NCBI GenBank assembly: GCA_000818945.1 | Contig: KN805389.1 | Location: forward strand, 559,637-623,636 | DNA from: Schizochytrium sp. CCTCC M209059 | Lineage: Eukaryota; Sar; Bigyra; Thraustochytrida; Thraustochytriidae | Direction of reading: 5' to 3' | Length of the DNA: 64,000 bases | Shown: in pieces, positions 30,301-39,681 of the stretch | Layout of the letters: every line of letters starts with the position of its first letter | How positions within the stretch are numbered: position 1 is the stretch's first letter | Program-made: the position numbers and the translations under genes | Notes under the pieces: model-generated | What the model saw: the letters and a program-made list of their open reading frames with translations, nothing else | Database searches by the model: none | What the model was told of the DNA's origin: nothing

Positions 30301-30567
30301 GGGCAGATTCCCGAGCTTGCGGCCGCACATGTCGTAGATGGCGCCGGCATTCCTGTCGCCGACCAGACTGCTGGAGTTCTGTATACCTTTTGCACCACGT
30401 CCGCATTTCGTCCCTGGAAGGAGCGCAAGGGGACCTCCAAAGGCAGCAGCTGTGGAAAGGCTATCCTCGCCAAGGTCGTCGGCAGCCAGGTTCCACGCGA
30501 GGCCGTCGCCACCGTACACGGTGTGCTTGGCGAAGCTGATTCCGCCGAGGCGCTGCCAGGCGGCCAT
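27346..30567 (-). CDS. VPS16: Vacuolar protein sorting 16 (HOPS/CORVET core subunit)
   Basis: A 1073-residue VPS16 homologue. VPS16 is a core subunit of the HOPS and CORVET tethers that fuse endosomes and lysosomes or vacuoles. It binds VPS33. The N-terminus, MAAWQRLGG...LAWNLAADDLGEDSLSTAAAFGGPLALLPG, fits the family start, so ATG at 30567 is chosen. The frame is open for 188 more codons upstream without similarity. A beta-propeller half is followed by the alpha-solenoid: LLRAASLGKSFC near the middle, then DQMRLLRIQRELEANTGQSF and the C-terminal helical repeats to INTGAV. A long Ser/Pro-rich disordered insert (roughly residues 610-720) makes it larger than animal VPS16 (~840 residues). It is divergent from the methyltransferase-fusion gene, with 367 bp between starts. 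Confidence 0.9.
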   Translation of the reverse strand: MAAWQRLGGISFAKHTVYGGDGLAWNLAADDLGEDSLSTAAAFGGPLALLPGTKCGRGAKGIQNSSSLVGDRNAGAIYDMCGRKLGNLPLEGGIPLVPGGFGWLDRVAGHGGELCVTVYVTGAVHAVTAFGEAPLQAPVVRTNPFEDHGLSPRIMSLALANDEHDGYIVHACVFGDGIAAVLRSGKVVVAFAGEAGCLRTLNRGLPIGAGAALARLDVAAMTVVLDRTRRYRSHAARAKAVRVIVALAEGVVFTVSARSAVRSHVGEQHSQSTNPAAETKAGATSSSSSPSRAPSPAAAVERDYVLRASAAPNGKYVAFFSRNGWLTVMGADLGTTFLEFDTQAGVAPAQMCWCGSDAVVLQWKELGLLVVGPYGDWIKYTYNEPVVIIQEIDALRIISSTAVELLHRVAPSTEAIGRLGSFEPAAMLCDALDAMDNRDTAAADGMRALNEDDVLTKATLDCIEAAKADFDTAKQDRLLRAASLGKSFCDRDADRRSCASAFVLACNALRVLNIVRHESVALPLTIQQFTFMGAPRLALRLAARRMHLLALKISSYLGLDPAVKQAILVDWACAKLHADLPATVPEFHRTPTDPTDRKLVRSSSAASRANPKTLAASSAIAASLSRQIYTPPAQADALTRSPGPATGPPSRTHSPVPPSPSISHATDPSDAGSVAGDPISTNADGLGAFGRNPTSPARAKQERSLVDHLASKLAPVRGIPYARLSRIAATAGKLYASILLARQEPVSIRRTAQLLELEDYKEALTYAVSSYDPNLIQFAVLYMWPGPNSPLRRRLASTKEPSSENTKDAASRLAAQSEYFELVRRFPMARASLVHFCEAANERAMLKDFHRHTEHHSRMARVSVKEAFACPGLDARLEKLGVAAELYQQDRAERSADFLARATRDQMRLLRIQRELEANTGQSFFVDNSLADTVFNCFALQLDEKAREIKDEFGMSERAFAGIHVRAFAQLQEWSKLRALASTRRCAAPLLDFVSACVDAGNVDEARHYAHLIKDDGERLEAFIKTKSWENAIQVAVALRDTTTLQLVRNNCESDDLKLAILQHVRAINTGAV

Positions 30568-30934
30568 GGGGTTTGATGCGCTCGCGCGCCAACTCTCGCG
30601 AGAGCCGAGAGCAAGCGAGAGAAAGACGCAGAGGAAGAGAGGCGAAGAAGCCTTTTCCCGCCGCGGAAGGGCCGCGAGCGCTGCGCAGCCCGGCGCAGCG
30701 CAGCGCTCTTCAACGCCTTCCTCGGTAGGGGAAAAAGGATATTGGTGTCGCGGCAACGTCGCGGTCCCGGCGGCTGTGGCCAGGAAGGCGAGGGCCCCAG
30801 ACGCGCAAGTGCGCAACACAACGCGGGGACCATCGCGAGGCGACGCGAGGCGACGTGCCGTGACGTGACGTAGCTCGTCTTCTTCTTCTCGCGCGCGGAG
30901 CAGATTACGCGCGGAAGAAGAGCGCAAGGCGGCC
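30568..30934. promoter_or_regulatory. Short divergent promoter region, VPS16 / methyltransferase fusion
   Basis: Only 367 bp separate the two start codons, so the promoters must be close or shared. It is GC-rich, with gacg/gcgaggcgac-type short repeats near 30836-30860. No TATA-like element is obvious. Confidence 0.5.
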
Positions 30935-31870
30935 ATGGGCGACGGGGAGCAAGAGGGCATTGTGGCGGGAGCGCCCAAGCTGGCGCCCTTCAACCCGAGC
31001 AGCCCGGACGTCATCCACCGTACGTGCGATCTGCTGGGACCGGGCAAGCACGGCGCGGGGATTGGCGAGGATGACGTCGTCTTCGACCTCGGCTGCGGCG
31101 ACGCGCGTCTTTTGTGCGCGCTGGCGCTCAAGTATGGCTGCCGCTGCGTTGGCGTCGAGTATGACGCCCGCTTCGCTGAGCGCGCCGAAAAGGAGGTTGA
31201 ACACTACAAGGTGGGGCATCTTGTGGAGGTGCGACACGCAGACGCCACCAAGGTTGCGGACCTGGAGCGCGCGACGGTGATTTTTATGTATTTGAACGTG
31301 CAGAGCAATCCTGACCTTCAAGAAGTGGTGACTGCAGCGTACCGCCGCGGCGTCAAGATTGTGTCCAACATGTTCAGCCTCAAATATCTTGGCGACGACT
31401 TTGTCGAAGCGGTGGTATGCGACGGGATCACTCGGCTTTTCCTTTATGACCAGATGCGAGTTAAGGCAAAAGGTTCGTCAACTTGTGCTGATGACGAAGC
31501 ACAATCACTGGGGGAGAAGGGGGAAGAAGTCGCTGCGCCACGTGAAAAGTCGGCCTTTATGAAGAAGCTTGAATGGTTCTTTGACCCTTTGCGTAACCCG
31601 TACATTATCAAGATCTTCAATGGCGCGATGGTGGCGCTCTTTGCTCTGCTGCTTTTCCTCATGTACCATGGTCTTGGCAACATTCACATCTACAACATCA
31701 TCATCCTCTCTCTGTGTCTCTTTTTCATGGTCAACTGGTTTATTCGCGAGTACCGTGCTGCTGTAGAGCAGGAGGCCCGAGACAAGGCCGCTGCTGCTGC
31801 TGCTGCTGAAGGCGAAGAGACTGTTCCTGAGGGCGATGGGGCTGCCTCTGAGACTAAGAAAACGATCTAG
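30935..31870 (+). CDS. SAM-dependent methyltransferase fused to a Pkr1-like membrane domain
   Basis: A 311-residue two-part protein. Residues ~15-175 form a class I methyltransferase: NPSSPDVIHRTCDLL, motif I VVFDLGCGD (48-56), the acidic residue after strand 2 in GVEYD (73-77), and strand 4 ATVIFMYLN. A charged linker (~176-205) leads to FFDPLRNPYIIKIFNG and two membrane helices (~224-245 and ~250-270), ending NWFIREYRA. The pattern of that block (F-x-P-x-x-NP, NIH between the helices, WFI-x-E) resembles Pkr1, a yeast ER protein needed to assemble the V-ATPase membrane sector. The tail is alanine/acidic. The methyl acceptor is unknown. The two domains lie in one unbroken frame. ATG at 30935 is well placed. 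The methyltransferase is confident; Pkr1 similarity is by recognition of pattern only. Confidence 0.78.
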   Translation: MGDGEQEGIVAGAPKLAPFNPSSPDVIHRTCDLLGPGKHGAGIGEDDVVFDLGCGDARLLCALALKYGCRCVGVEYDARFAERAEKEVEHYKVGHLVEVRHADATKVADLERATVIFMYLNVQSNPDLQEVVTAAYRRGVKIVSNMFSLKYLGDDFVEAVVCDGITRLFLYDQMRVKAKGSSTCADDEAQSLGEKGEEVAAPREKSAFMKKLEWFFDPLRNPYIIKIFNGAMVALFALLLFLMYHGLGNIHIYNIIILSLCLFFMVNWFIREYRAAVEQEARDKAAAAAAAEGEETVPEGDGAASETKKTI

Positions 31871-31970
31871 GCCTTGATCAGCCGTTTTCGCGTCCCTATC
31901 TTTCATGGACAACTGGTTTCATTGCGTGGTTTTTTTAGACAGCGCTGTTCCATCAGAGTAAGGCGGAGCT

Positions 31971-32219
31971 CATGTCATGCCATGCCATGTGTCATGTCAT
32001 GTGTCATGTCATGTATCATGTCATGTGTCATGTCATGTGGCATGTCATGTGTCATGTGTCATGTGTCATGTGCCACGTGTCATGTCATGTGTCATGTGCC
32101 ATGTGTCATGTCATGTGGCATGTCATGTGTCATGTGTCATGTCATGTGGCATGTCGTGTGTCATGTCATGTGTCGTGTCATGTCATGTGTCGTGTCATGT
32201 CATGTCATGTCATGTCATG
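31971..32219 (+). repeat. TGTCA/CATGTG short-unit array, about 250 bp
   Basis: Imperfect tandem array of catgt/catgtgt and catgtggcatgt-type units, starting 100 bp after the methyltransferase-fusion stop. It keeps long reading frames open on the plus strand (Cys/His/Val/Met-rich), which are artefacts. Confidence 0.9.
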
Positions 32220-32584
32220 AAGGCCAAGTAAGTTTGCGCCACGGTCTCGGCAACGTCAACTCGCCCTTTCACGTTTTCCTCTCTTTCTTTTGCGCCTTCT
32301 CTTCATGATTATGCATTATTGGCAGTGACGAGGCCGCAGCCGCAGCTGCGGCATTCATTCATTCACAGATACCGCTGCCCTCTTTTAAATAAATGGAACA
32401 CACGTAGAGTTTCGGTCCGTGCCGTCTCATGCCGTCTGCACTGCACTTGCTGCAGCTGGCTGTGCTGCAGCTGGCTGCGGATCCAGTCTTCGGCGCCACG
32501 AGCGGACTCACCTCATTTCGTCCCAATCGACCAATCCTCCCACGACCTGCCAGACGGCTCATCGGCCATCATCAAGGTCGCGAG

Positions 32585-32682
32585 TTGCTCGTCGCTCGCG
32601 GCTCTTGCTCGTCGCTCGCGGCTCTTGCTCGTCGCTCGCGGCTCTTGCTTGTCGCTCGCGGCTCTTGCTCGTCGCTGTCGCG
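32585..32682 (+). repeat. 20-bp minisatellite, four full copies plus a partial
   Basis: Unit ttgctcgtcgctcgcggctc at 32585, 32605, 32625 and 32645, then a partial diverged copy at 32665. Copies differ by single bases, suggesting recent expansion. Confidence 0.88.
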
Positions 32683-34648
32683 TCTCAGCTCGGAATTGCA
32701 CGCCGCGTCCGACCAACGCCGCAGGCAGAGGCAGCAGCTAGCTAGCTAGCTGCCTCTGCAGCGCGCAGCGGCCGGGGTGTCGTTCGGCTCGCCCGGTCGG
32801 TTTTCCCTTCGTCCCTCCCTCACCTCGAACCGTATTCGGCCACACGCTCGCTCGCACGAGGCTCCTCGGGACGACGATCCGGCTGCTGCGGACCGCTCTG
32901 CGCAGCGCCTCGCCATGGTCGATGAGCGCTGCGTCTCTGATCACGGCCGCCGGCAAGCCCGTCCATCGACGCGACGTACGCCTTCGAGGTCTTGGCCGGG
33001 CCCGCGTGCCGGCGTCGCGCAGCTCCTTGTCTATTCTATTCCCTTCGCGCGGGCCGGAAGCGCCGCTGCCTCTGTCCGTCACCGCGGAGGGCCGCCCTGC
33101 CTTTTTGCCTTTTTGCCTGCCCGCCTTCCTGCCTGCGCTGCCGCGCGCCGTTTGCAGCTGCCCGGCGGCCGCGAGGGCGCGCTCGGCTTCGGCTTCGGCT
33201 TCGTCGGCGGCGAGCTTGAGGGGAGAAGCGGGTTTGCGTCGCGAGCATGATCGCGGGGGAGGAGGAGGGGCGCGGCGGCAGGGCAGGGACAAGAAATTCA
33301 AACCCGAGTTCAAATTCAAATCCGCGTTTCAAATCCGAGGGGGCAGCGGCAGACAGGCAGGCAGGCGGGCAGAACCGCAAAGGGGAGGGAGCGGCTTGGG
33401 CGGCGCGAGGGCAGCGGGCGGGGGCGGCAGAGGCTGGCTGGCTGGCTCGTTCCCTTCTTTTGCCTTCGACACGATCGTTTGCTTTGGGTTTCTTTGCTGC
33501 CTTCCTTCCTTCCTTCCTTCCTTCCTTCCTTTCTTCCTTTTCTCCTTCCTCCCTCCAGCTCGAGTTCTTTCTTCGCGCGGCGGTCCGCGCTAGCAGGCAG
33601 GATCGGAGTGCGGCGGGAAGCGCTTGCTGCGCTGCTCTGCTCCCGGCTGCGAGGGAGGCAGGCAAACCGCTTAAACTGCTGCCAGCGTCTCGCTCACTCG
33701 CTCGCTCGCACGCACGCACGCACTCCCGTCGTTGCCATCGTCGGTGTCGCGCTCGAGCAAGCGAGAGGAGAACTGCAAACTTTGAATAGCGAGGATCCCA
33801 GCGATAGGACCTGGAGCTGCAGCTGCTAGTTACTGATCGATCGATCGGCCGATCCATCCATCCATCCATTCATCTCCGCAGCCGCACCGGTGCGAGCTTT
33901 GCCGTGCTTGTGTCGTTCTTGCAGCCGATCAGGCCTGGCGGAACATCGCAGCCGACGGACAGACAAACCAGACGGAAGCGCCAAGCCAGCTGTCGGATCG
34001 ATCCATCGATCAATCGTTTATCAATCAAGCGTGCCGTCAATTTCCTAACGCGGCGCGGCTGACTGCGTCCGGATCGAATAAGCGGCATCCCTCGCTCGCT
34101 CGCTCGCTCGCCGACCTAGACAAACACCGACCGTCGCGAGGCCAGGCCACGCCGCGCCGCGCCGCGCCGCCGCTCGCGCCCCGAGTCTCGAACCCAACCC
34201 GTGCGCTCAGGATCGGGGACCCGGGCCGAGCGAGACCTGGACCGAGCCAGCCAGCCACCCCTACCCGGTCACCTCAGCGAGGAAGAAGAAAGAAAGAGCT
34301 GACCCCGGGCCGCGCAAAAGCCGACTCCGTCTCGTCTCGTCCTGTTCCGTCTGTTTGCCAGCTAGCAAAAGCAGTTAAGCAAGTAAGCAAGCCAGCAAGC
34401 AGCAGGACCCGAATTGCGAATTGCGCTGCCCGTGCATTCAGCACACAGCGGTGCTCGCACCTGCTCGAGCTGTTCAAGCTCGCTCACTCGCTCGTGTGCG
34501 TGGGTGCGTGCTGAGAGTGGATTGATTGCTTGGAGAGAGCCGCCGAGACGCAAACAAAGAGAGCTTGCTCTGCTCCACTTGCTCTGTCGGTGTCTGTGTC
34601 TCTCTCTCTCTCTGTCTTTTGCGCGCGCGGTGATTGCTTTGTGAGCAA

Positions 34649-37600
34649 ATGAGCAAGCGCGCGGGCTCGACGAGCGGCGCCGGAGAGGAGCAGGAGGAGC
34701 CCGTCGTGGGCGTGGCGTCCGTGAATCCCGTGCGCGGCGCCCAAGACGAGGAGGTAGACAACCTCGCCGAGCAGAGCCGTACCGCAGGTTCCCAACACAA
34801 GAAGGACGAGATGGACGCCGCCGCCAGCGCGGACCTGGAGCCGGCCTCCCCCGGTGGCCACGCCACCGGAACTGCAGCAGGCGCAGGGCGCAGCGGCACG
34901 GCGAGGGACAGCGGATCAGAGGGAAGCCAGGACGATGATGCCCACGAAAGCACCGCCCTTCGTGCAGACGCCCTCGACAACACCATGATCCATGGAAGCG
35001 CTGACAACGACGTCGAGGAGGACGTGAACCGGAACGGGTCGGCTTGTTTTCGCGTGCTCAAATTTCTCCGTCTTGACAGATTCCTCGAGAAACCCGTTCA
35101 AGTGCCGAAAAAGGGCCAACCCGTCGAGTCCATCCACCTCGATGTACCGCTCACCCGCGCCTTCCTCAAGGAACAAGCGAGCTCGGGTGCCCAACCCCGG
35201 AGAACCAACGCCGTGCGCACTAGCAAGTACTCCCCGTGGTCTTTCATCCCCCTCGCAGCAGGTTACCAGTTCCGCCGCTTCGTCAACTTCTTCTTCCTCT
35301 GCATCGTCATTCTTCTCGTTGTCGGCAACTGGAACGAGGAGCTCTTCCTCACACCCTGGCAGGCCACCGGCACAGCCGCCTACCTCGCAATTCTTGTCAT
35401 CTCCGGTATGCTTGTCGAAGGTCTCGACGACCTCGCCAAGCATCGCGGTGACAAAGAAGAAAACTCTCGCCTCGTCAAGCGCGTGCGTTTCAAGGATGGT
35501 GCCCTCGTCAACTCGACCTGGGGCGAACTCCTTCCTGGTGATCTTGTCGTCGTCAATAACCGCAACAGCTTCCCCGCTGATCTTGTGCTCCTCTACGGCA
35601 CAGCCACGGACAAGAAGAACTCTTGCTACATTGAGACCTCGGGCATTGACGGAGAAACCAACCTCAAAATCAAGGAGGTGCCGGCGCCTATTAACCGCTT
35701 TGTGCTCGGCCACCTCGATGAGACCTGCCTCTCCTCGCGCGACACCGAGATCGAAGCTGTCGCAAAGGTGCTTGCCCGCGCCGCGCGCGGTCGCTACGAG
35801 TACGAGCAGCCGAACGCGTTTTTGCAGTTCGACGGCTCGTTCACACCTTCGAGGGCAAAAATGTCTCTCGACAAGATCCCTCTCGAGTTCAAACACCTCA
35901 TCCTACGCGGCTCGGAGCTGCGGAACACCAAGTGGATCATCGGTATGGTTGCCTACGCGGGCCACGAGACCAAGCTGGCCCTCTCGCGTAAACCAAGTCC
36001 CGTCAAATTCAGCCGCATTGATGTTCTCGTCAACCGTCTCATGTTCACGCTGCTTGGCGTCTACTTTGCCATTGTCATTCTTGCAGATATTCTTCTTTTT
36101 CAGCAGACGGACACCAGCGAGTGGTGGTACTTTCAATTTTCCTCTTCGACGCAAAACTACAAAGTCTGGGGTGGCCTTGCCTTTTTCATCACCTTTTGCA
36201 TCATGTTTAGCAACCTCATTCCCATCTCCATGGTTCTCCTCATTGAGATCATCAACAAGTACTCTCAAAAGATGATTGACCTCGACCGGGAAATGTATCA
36301 CGAAGCGACGGACACCCCTGCCAAGTGCCGCACGGCCTCGCTCACGGCCGAAGTGGGCCAAATTACTCACTTCTTTAGCGACAAGACCGGAACGCTCACG
36401 CGCAATGAGATGAAGCTCGTTGGTACCTTTATCGCCGGCAAGGCGTATGGCTTTCAACCACCGGCAGTCACGCAGTCCGGTCAGGCAGTGCAGACCTCTG
36501 AGACCAATGGTGATCATGCCGGCGAGGACGTCAAAGGATCGCTATCAATTGCCCCGTCCGCCGCCGACGGAACTGTCGCCACTTCTTCCGCCGGCGTCTC
36601 CCCCGAATCGGATGAAAGCTCACCGGCGGCCGCGACTATTGGCGATGCAACCACCGAGGAGGTTTTTGCCGACATTGTCGCTCTCCTCCAGGAACCGGCC
36701 GGGTCCGCCGGCCGGCAAGAGGTCCTCGATATGCTTGTTTTTCTTTCCGTGTGCCACACGGTCATTCTCGACCAGGACCCGATGACCAAGGTCACTTCGC
36801 TCAATGCAGAGAGCCCAGATGAAGAGGCCTTTGTTCGTGGCGCCGAAGCCCTTGGCATTAAGCTCTTGCAGTCAAGTGATGGCAGTGTGCGTCTGCAGCT
36901 TCCCAACGGAGAGATCGAAGAGTACCTTATTGTGGCCCTCAACCCGTTCAACAGCACCCGTAAGCGCATGTCTCTCGTCGTCGAACGTTCCGACGGTTCC
37001 CTTTCGCTGCTCATGAAGGGCGCAGATAATGTCATGCTTGAGCGTCTGGCACCAGGACAAGACGAGTACGTTGCCATTCTCAGCGATCAGCTCTTGCGCT
37101 ATGCCTGGGGCGGTTTGCGCACACTAGTCATGGGCCGCCGCGACCTCACAGAGGACGAGTTCGTCACGTGGCAGCAGCGTCATCGCGAGGCCATGGTTGC
37201 GCCCAGTTCGGAACGAAAGGAGGCTCTTGCTCGCGTGGCCGAGCAGATCGAACGTGATGTAACCATCGTTGGCGCCACGGCAATCGAAGATCAGCTGCAG
37301 CTAGGTGTTCCTGAAGCCATTCAGACCCTTCGCGACGCCGGTGTCCAAGTTTGGGTCCTCACCGGGGACAAGGTCGAGACCGCCATCAACATTGGCCTTT
37401 CCTCGCGGCTTTTGGACAACAGCATGGATCAGCTCAAGCTCATCTCCCGCGACGAGCAAGTCGTGCATGCCCAGGTTGAAGCCGTCTATGAAGCCATGCG
37501 GGAGGCCACCAGCATCTCCGCAGCCCTTAGCCAGGGCGCTAGTGCGGCGGCTCCGTCGTCGACTTCTTCAAATCAAACTTCGTCAAATGGAGGAGACCAT

Positions 37601-39106
37601 CAACAGCAGGGCCAGCAGCAGGATATCGAGATGGGCCCGGCCTCGGGGCCTTCGAGCGACGACCGAGACGCCGCGGACTCCCTGGCGCTCGTTGTCTCAG
37701 GCGATGCCCTCGAGCTTCTCCTGACGGAGCAAAAGGGCTCCCCGGAACTCGAAGCCAAGTTCCTTCATGTTGCACGCAATTGCAAGGTCGTGCTGGCCTG
37801 CCGTGTATCCCCCAAGCAAAAGTCTCTGATTGTCGAAATGGTGCGGCATGCACCCGACAACAAAAAGCTCAAGCGCGAGCCCATTACGCTGGCGATTGGC
37901 GATGGCGCAAATGACGTGCCCATGATCCAGACCGCGCATGTGGGCATTGGCATCAGCGGCCATGAGGGCCGCCAGGCGGTCAATAGCTCGGATTTTAGCA
38001 TTGCGCAATTCCGCTTCGTTGTGCGCCTCATGCTCGTACATGGTCGGTGGAACTACCGTCGTCAGGCGGCTGTCATCGTTTTCCTCATTTACTGCTGGCT
38101 TATTTACATTTGCACGCTCTACATCTTTCAGATCTATTGCCACTGGTCCGGTCAGCAAGTCTACTACGAGTACCTGTATACCTTTTTCGCTCCTGGTCTC
38201 TTTAACTTTGCAGTTATCGCGCATGGATGGTTCAATCAGGATCTCGCCCCGGAAACCGTTCTTTCGAACCCGTGGGTTTACGAAGTCGGTGCAAAGAATA
38301 TGGACCTCAATCTGGCCGTCTTCCGCAACATTATCATCCGGGTCATTGTGCATCTTGTCATCATCTGGTGCTTTATCTTTCTCGCCATGCCCGAGGGGAC
38401 CCCACAGGCCGTTTTTGGTTCCACCGCCTTTACGACGATTTTCCTCGTCGAGTTCTTTGAGCAGCTCATTATTGGCGATTACATTACCAACGGTACGGTG
38501 GCGGCCTTTACTTTCATTATCGTGGCCTTTCTTGTTGGCATGTCTCTGGTCACGACGCCCGCCTTTCTGTTTTATCCCGGCGCGAATCCGGCCATGGCCT
38601 GGTCGCAAATCTTTCTCGTGGTCGTTACTATTCTCGCAGTTGACATGGGCTACGCGGCGATTCGTCGTTGGTACTTTCCCAGACCTCTTGACATTCTCGT
38701 TGAACAGGATCGTGGGTACATGAACGGTGTCAAGAGCAAGCCGCGTGCGGTGCGGGACGGTATGAAAGTGCTTCGCGAGACGGGTCGACTCATTGTTTCC
38801 CCCGTTCCCTTGTCGATTGGCGCTCTTCGCCGTGCCACCAACAAGCGCATGCGCACCTCTGCGGAACCAGCACCGCAGGCTGGTGTCGACGCCGACGACG
38901 GTGGCATTGGACCTGTGCAGCCTGCTTTTGTCTACGACGGACCGCAGGGCATGTCTCAAGGACCCGAGGTTGGCGGCGATGATGACGCGGATAATGGCGG
39001 CAAAACCGGTGCCTCGGGAGAGATGCCTCGGCGTCTCTCGGAAATCTCCATGGGCGGCAGCCGCGTAAAACTAACCAAGCATGACTCGCACATGGCGAAT
39101 CCGTAG
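34649..39106 (+). CDS. P4-type ATPase, phospholipid flippase
   Basis: A 1485-residue P-type ATPase of subfamily IV, which moves aminophospholipids from the outer to the inner leaflet. Hallmarks: DGETNLK at residues 334-340 (actuator loop), the P4-type PISMVLLIEI segment before the phosphorylation site, and DKTGT with phospho-Asp D578. NAESPDEEAFVRGAEALG lies in the nucleotide domain and GDGANDV at 1084-1090. A set of C-terminal membrane helices follows, including the P4-typical YRRQAAVIVFLIYC region. Two low-complexity acidic/Ser-rich inserts follow D578 and precede the hinge, and N- and C-tails are long. The start is ATG 34649. Members usually need a CDC50 partner; none is in the window. An 11-C tract and CA repeats follow the stop within about 90 bp. 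Confidence 0.95.
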   Translation: MSKRAGSTSGAGEEQEEPVVGVASVNPVRGAQDEEVDNLAEQSRTAGSQHKKDEMDAAASADLEPASPGGHATGTAAGAGRSGTARDSGSEGSQDDDAHESTALRADALDNTMIHGSADNDVEEDVNRNGSACFRVLKFLRLDRFLEKPVQVPKKGQPVESIHLDVPLTRAFLKEQASSGAQPRRTNAVRTSKYSPWSFIPLAAGYQFRRFVNFFFLCIVILLVVGNWNEELFLTPWQATGTAAYLAILVISGMLVEGLDDLAKHRGDKEENSRLVKRVRFKDGALVNSTWGELLPGDLVVVNNRNSFPADLVLLYGTATDKKNSCYIETSGIDGETNLKIKEVPAPINRFVLGHLDETCLSSRDTEIEAVAKVLARAARGRYEYEQPNAFLQFDGSFTPSRAKMSLDKIPLEFKHLILRGSELRNTKWIIGMVAYAGHETKLALSRKPSPVKFSRIDVLVNRLMFTLLGVYFAIVILADILLFQQTDTSEWWYFQFSSSTQNYKVWGGLAFFITFCIMFSNLIPISMVLLIEIINKYSQKMIDLDREMYHEATDTPAKCRTASLTAEVGQITHFFSDKTGTLTRNEMKLVGTFIAGKAYGFQPPAVTQSGQAVQTSETNGDHAGEDVKGSLSIAPSAADGTVATSSAGVSPESDESSPAAATIGDATTEEVFADIVALLQEPAGSAGRQEVLDMLVFLSVCHTVILDQDPMTKVTSLNAESPDEEAFVRGAEALGIKLLQSSDGSVRLQLPNGEIEEYLIVALNPFNSTRKRMSLVVERSDGSLSLLMKGADNVMLERLAPGQDEYVAILSDQLLRYAWGGLRTLVMGRRDLTEDEFVTWQQRHREAMVAPSSERKEALARVAEQIERDVTIVGATAIEDQLQLGVPEAIQTLRDAGVQVWVLTGDKVETAINIGLSSRLLDNSMDQLKLISRDEQVVHAQVEAVYEAMREATSISAALSQGASAAAPSSTSSNQTSSNGGDHQQQGQQQDIEMGPASGPSSDDRDAADSLALVVSGDALELLLTEQKGSPELEAKFLHVARNCKVVLACRVSPKQKSLIVEMVRHAPDNKKLKREPITLAIGDGANDVPMIQTAHVGIGISGHEGRQAVNSSDFSIAQFRFVVRLMLVHGRWNYRRQAAVIVFLIYCWLIYICTLYIFQIYCHWSGQQVYYEYLYTFFAPGLFNFAVIAHGWFNQDLAPETVLSNPWVYEVGAKNMDLNLAVFRNIIIRVIVHLVIIWCFIFLAMPEGTPQAVFGSTAFTTIFLVEFFEQLIIGDYITNGTVAAFTFIIVAFLVGMSLVTTPAFLFYPGANPAMAWSQIFLVVVTILAVDMGYAAIRRWYFPRPLDILVEQDRGYMNGVKSKPRAVRDGMKVLRETGRLIVSPVPLSIGALRRATNKRMRTSAEPAPQAGVDADDGGIGPVQPAFVYDGPQGMSQGPEVGGDDDADNGGKTGASGEMPRRLSEISMGGSRVKLTKHDSHMANP

Positions 39107-39681
39107 CTGGCGCGCGTCTCTTTCGCTCAGGGCCGTTCTGCAGATTGTCATGTGTGCGGCCCTCTCGCACCTCCCCCCCCCCCACACACACACACAAAAC
39201 AAATATAAAATTTAAAAAACAAAAGCAAATTGCATCGAGTTCTTCAATTCATTTCTCTGGGCATCGGGATCCGAGGGCTAGCTCGTGACCAGCTGATTAT
39301 CTCATGCCCTCAGTCTCTTGCGTGATCTTTGACAAAACACATGCGCCATGGCCTCCATAAACGCCGACAGCGAGAACGTACCTTAGGGATATAGATCGAT
39401 CCTGCTACGGAATTATGTGACTCTAACCCGAAAAATGCGTTGGGGGAGGCGTACATACACTTGAAGAATATTAATGCCACCCTCGGAATTGCAACTTGTG
39501 GGACTCCATGGAAGAAAATATGCCATATGAGGTTAATTACGATACCCTTCTTCGTGTAAAGTAAAGCGAGGTGATGGTCTGCGAAAGGATTAGTCGTCTT
39601 TACCCTTTTATGACTAGATGCGAGCCAAGACAAAATTGCTATCCTGCGCGGAAGAATAATTATCTTCAAAAGTTAGACTGC
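39107..39681. other. Convergent 3' flank with poly-C and CA repeat
   Basis: This 575-bp stretch holds C11 at 39173-39183, running into a CA dinucleotide repeat (to about 39195) and an A/T-rich stretch. No gene is seen. Confidence 0.5.

Larger units (their letters stand above)
31871..34648. other. Gene-poor, repeat-rich 2.8-kb region
   Basis: No gene is supported here. The longest frames (for example 33036-33869 on the minus strand) are Arg/Ala/Pro-rich GC-driven sequences. It holds a TGTCA-type array (31971-32219) and a 20-bp minisatellite (32585-32682). It also has CCTT repeats (about 33500-33535), CATC repeats near 33853-33868, gctc repeats (about 34089-34111), and an AAGC tract (about 34372-34405) before the P4-ATPase start. 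Confidence 0.6.

Noticed and set aside
30568..31131. 188-codon upstream extension of VPS16
   Set aside because: It is Arg/Ser/Pro-rich with no similarity, overlaps the divergent gene start, and the family start fits ATG 30567.
31971..32231. Cys/His/Met-rich open frames in the TGTCA array
   Set aside because: They come from the repeat; all three forward frames are open, and the amino acid pattern is just the repeat unit.
33036..33869. 277-residue minus-strand open frame
   Set aside because: Low-complexity Arg/Ala/Pro-rich with runs from CCTT repeats and no domain; overlapping frames on both strands are equally open.
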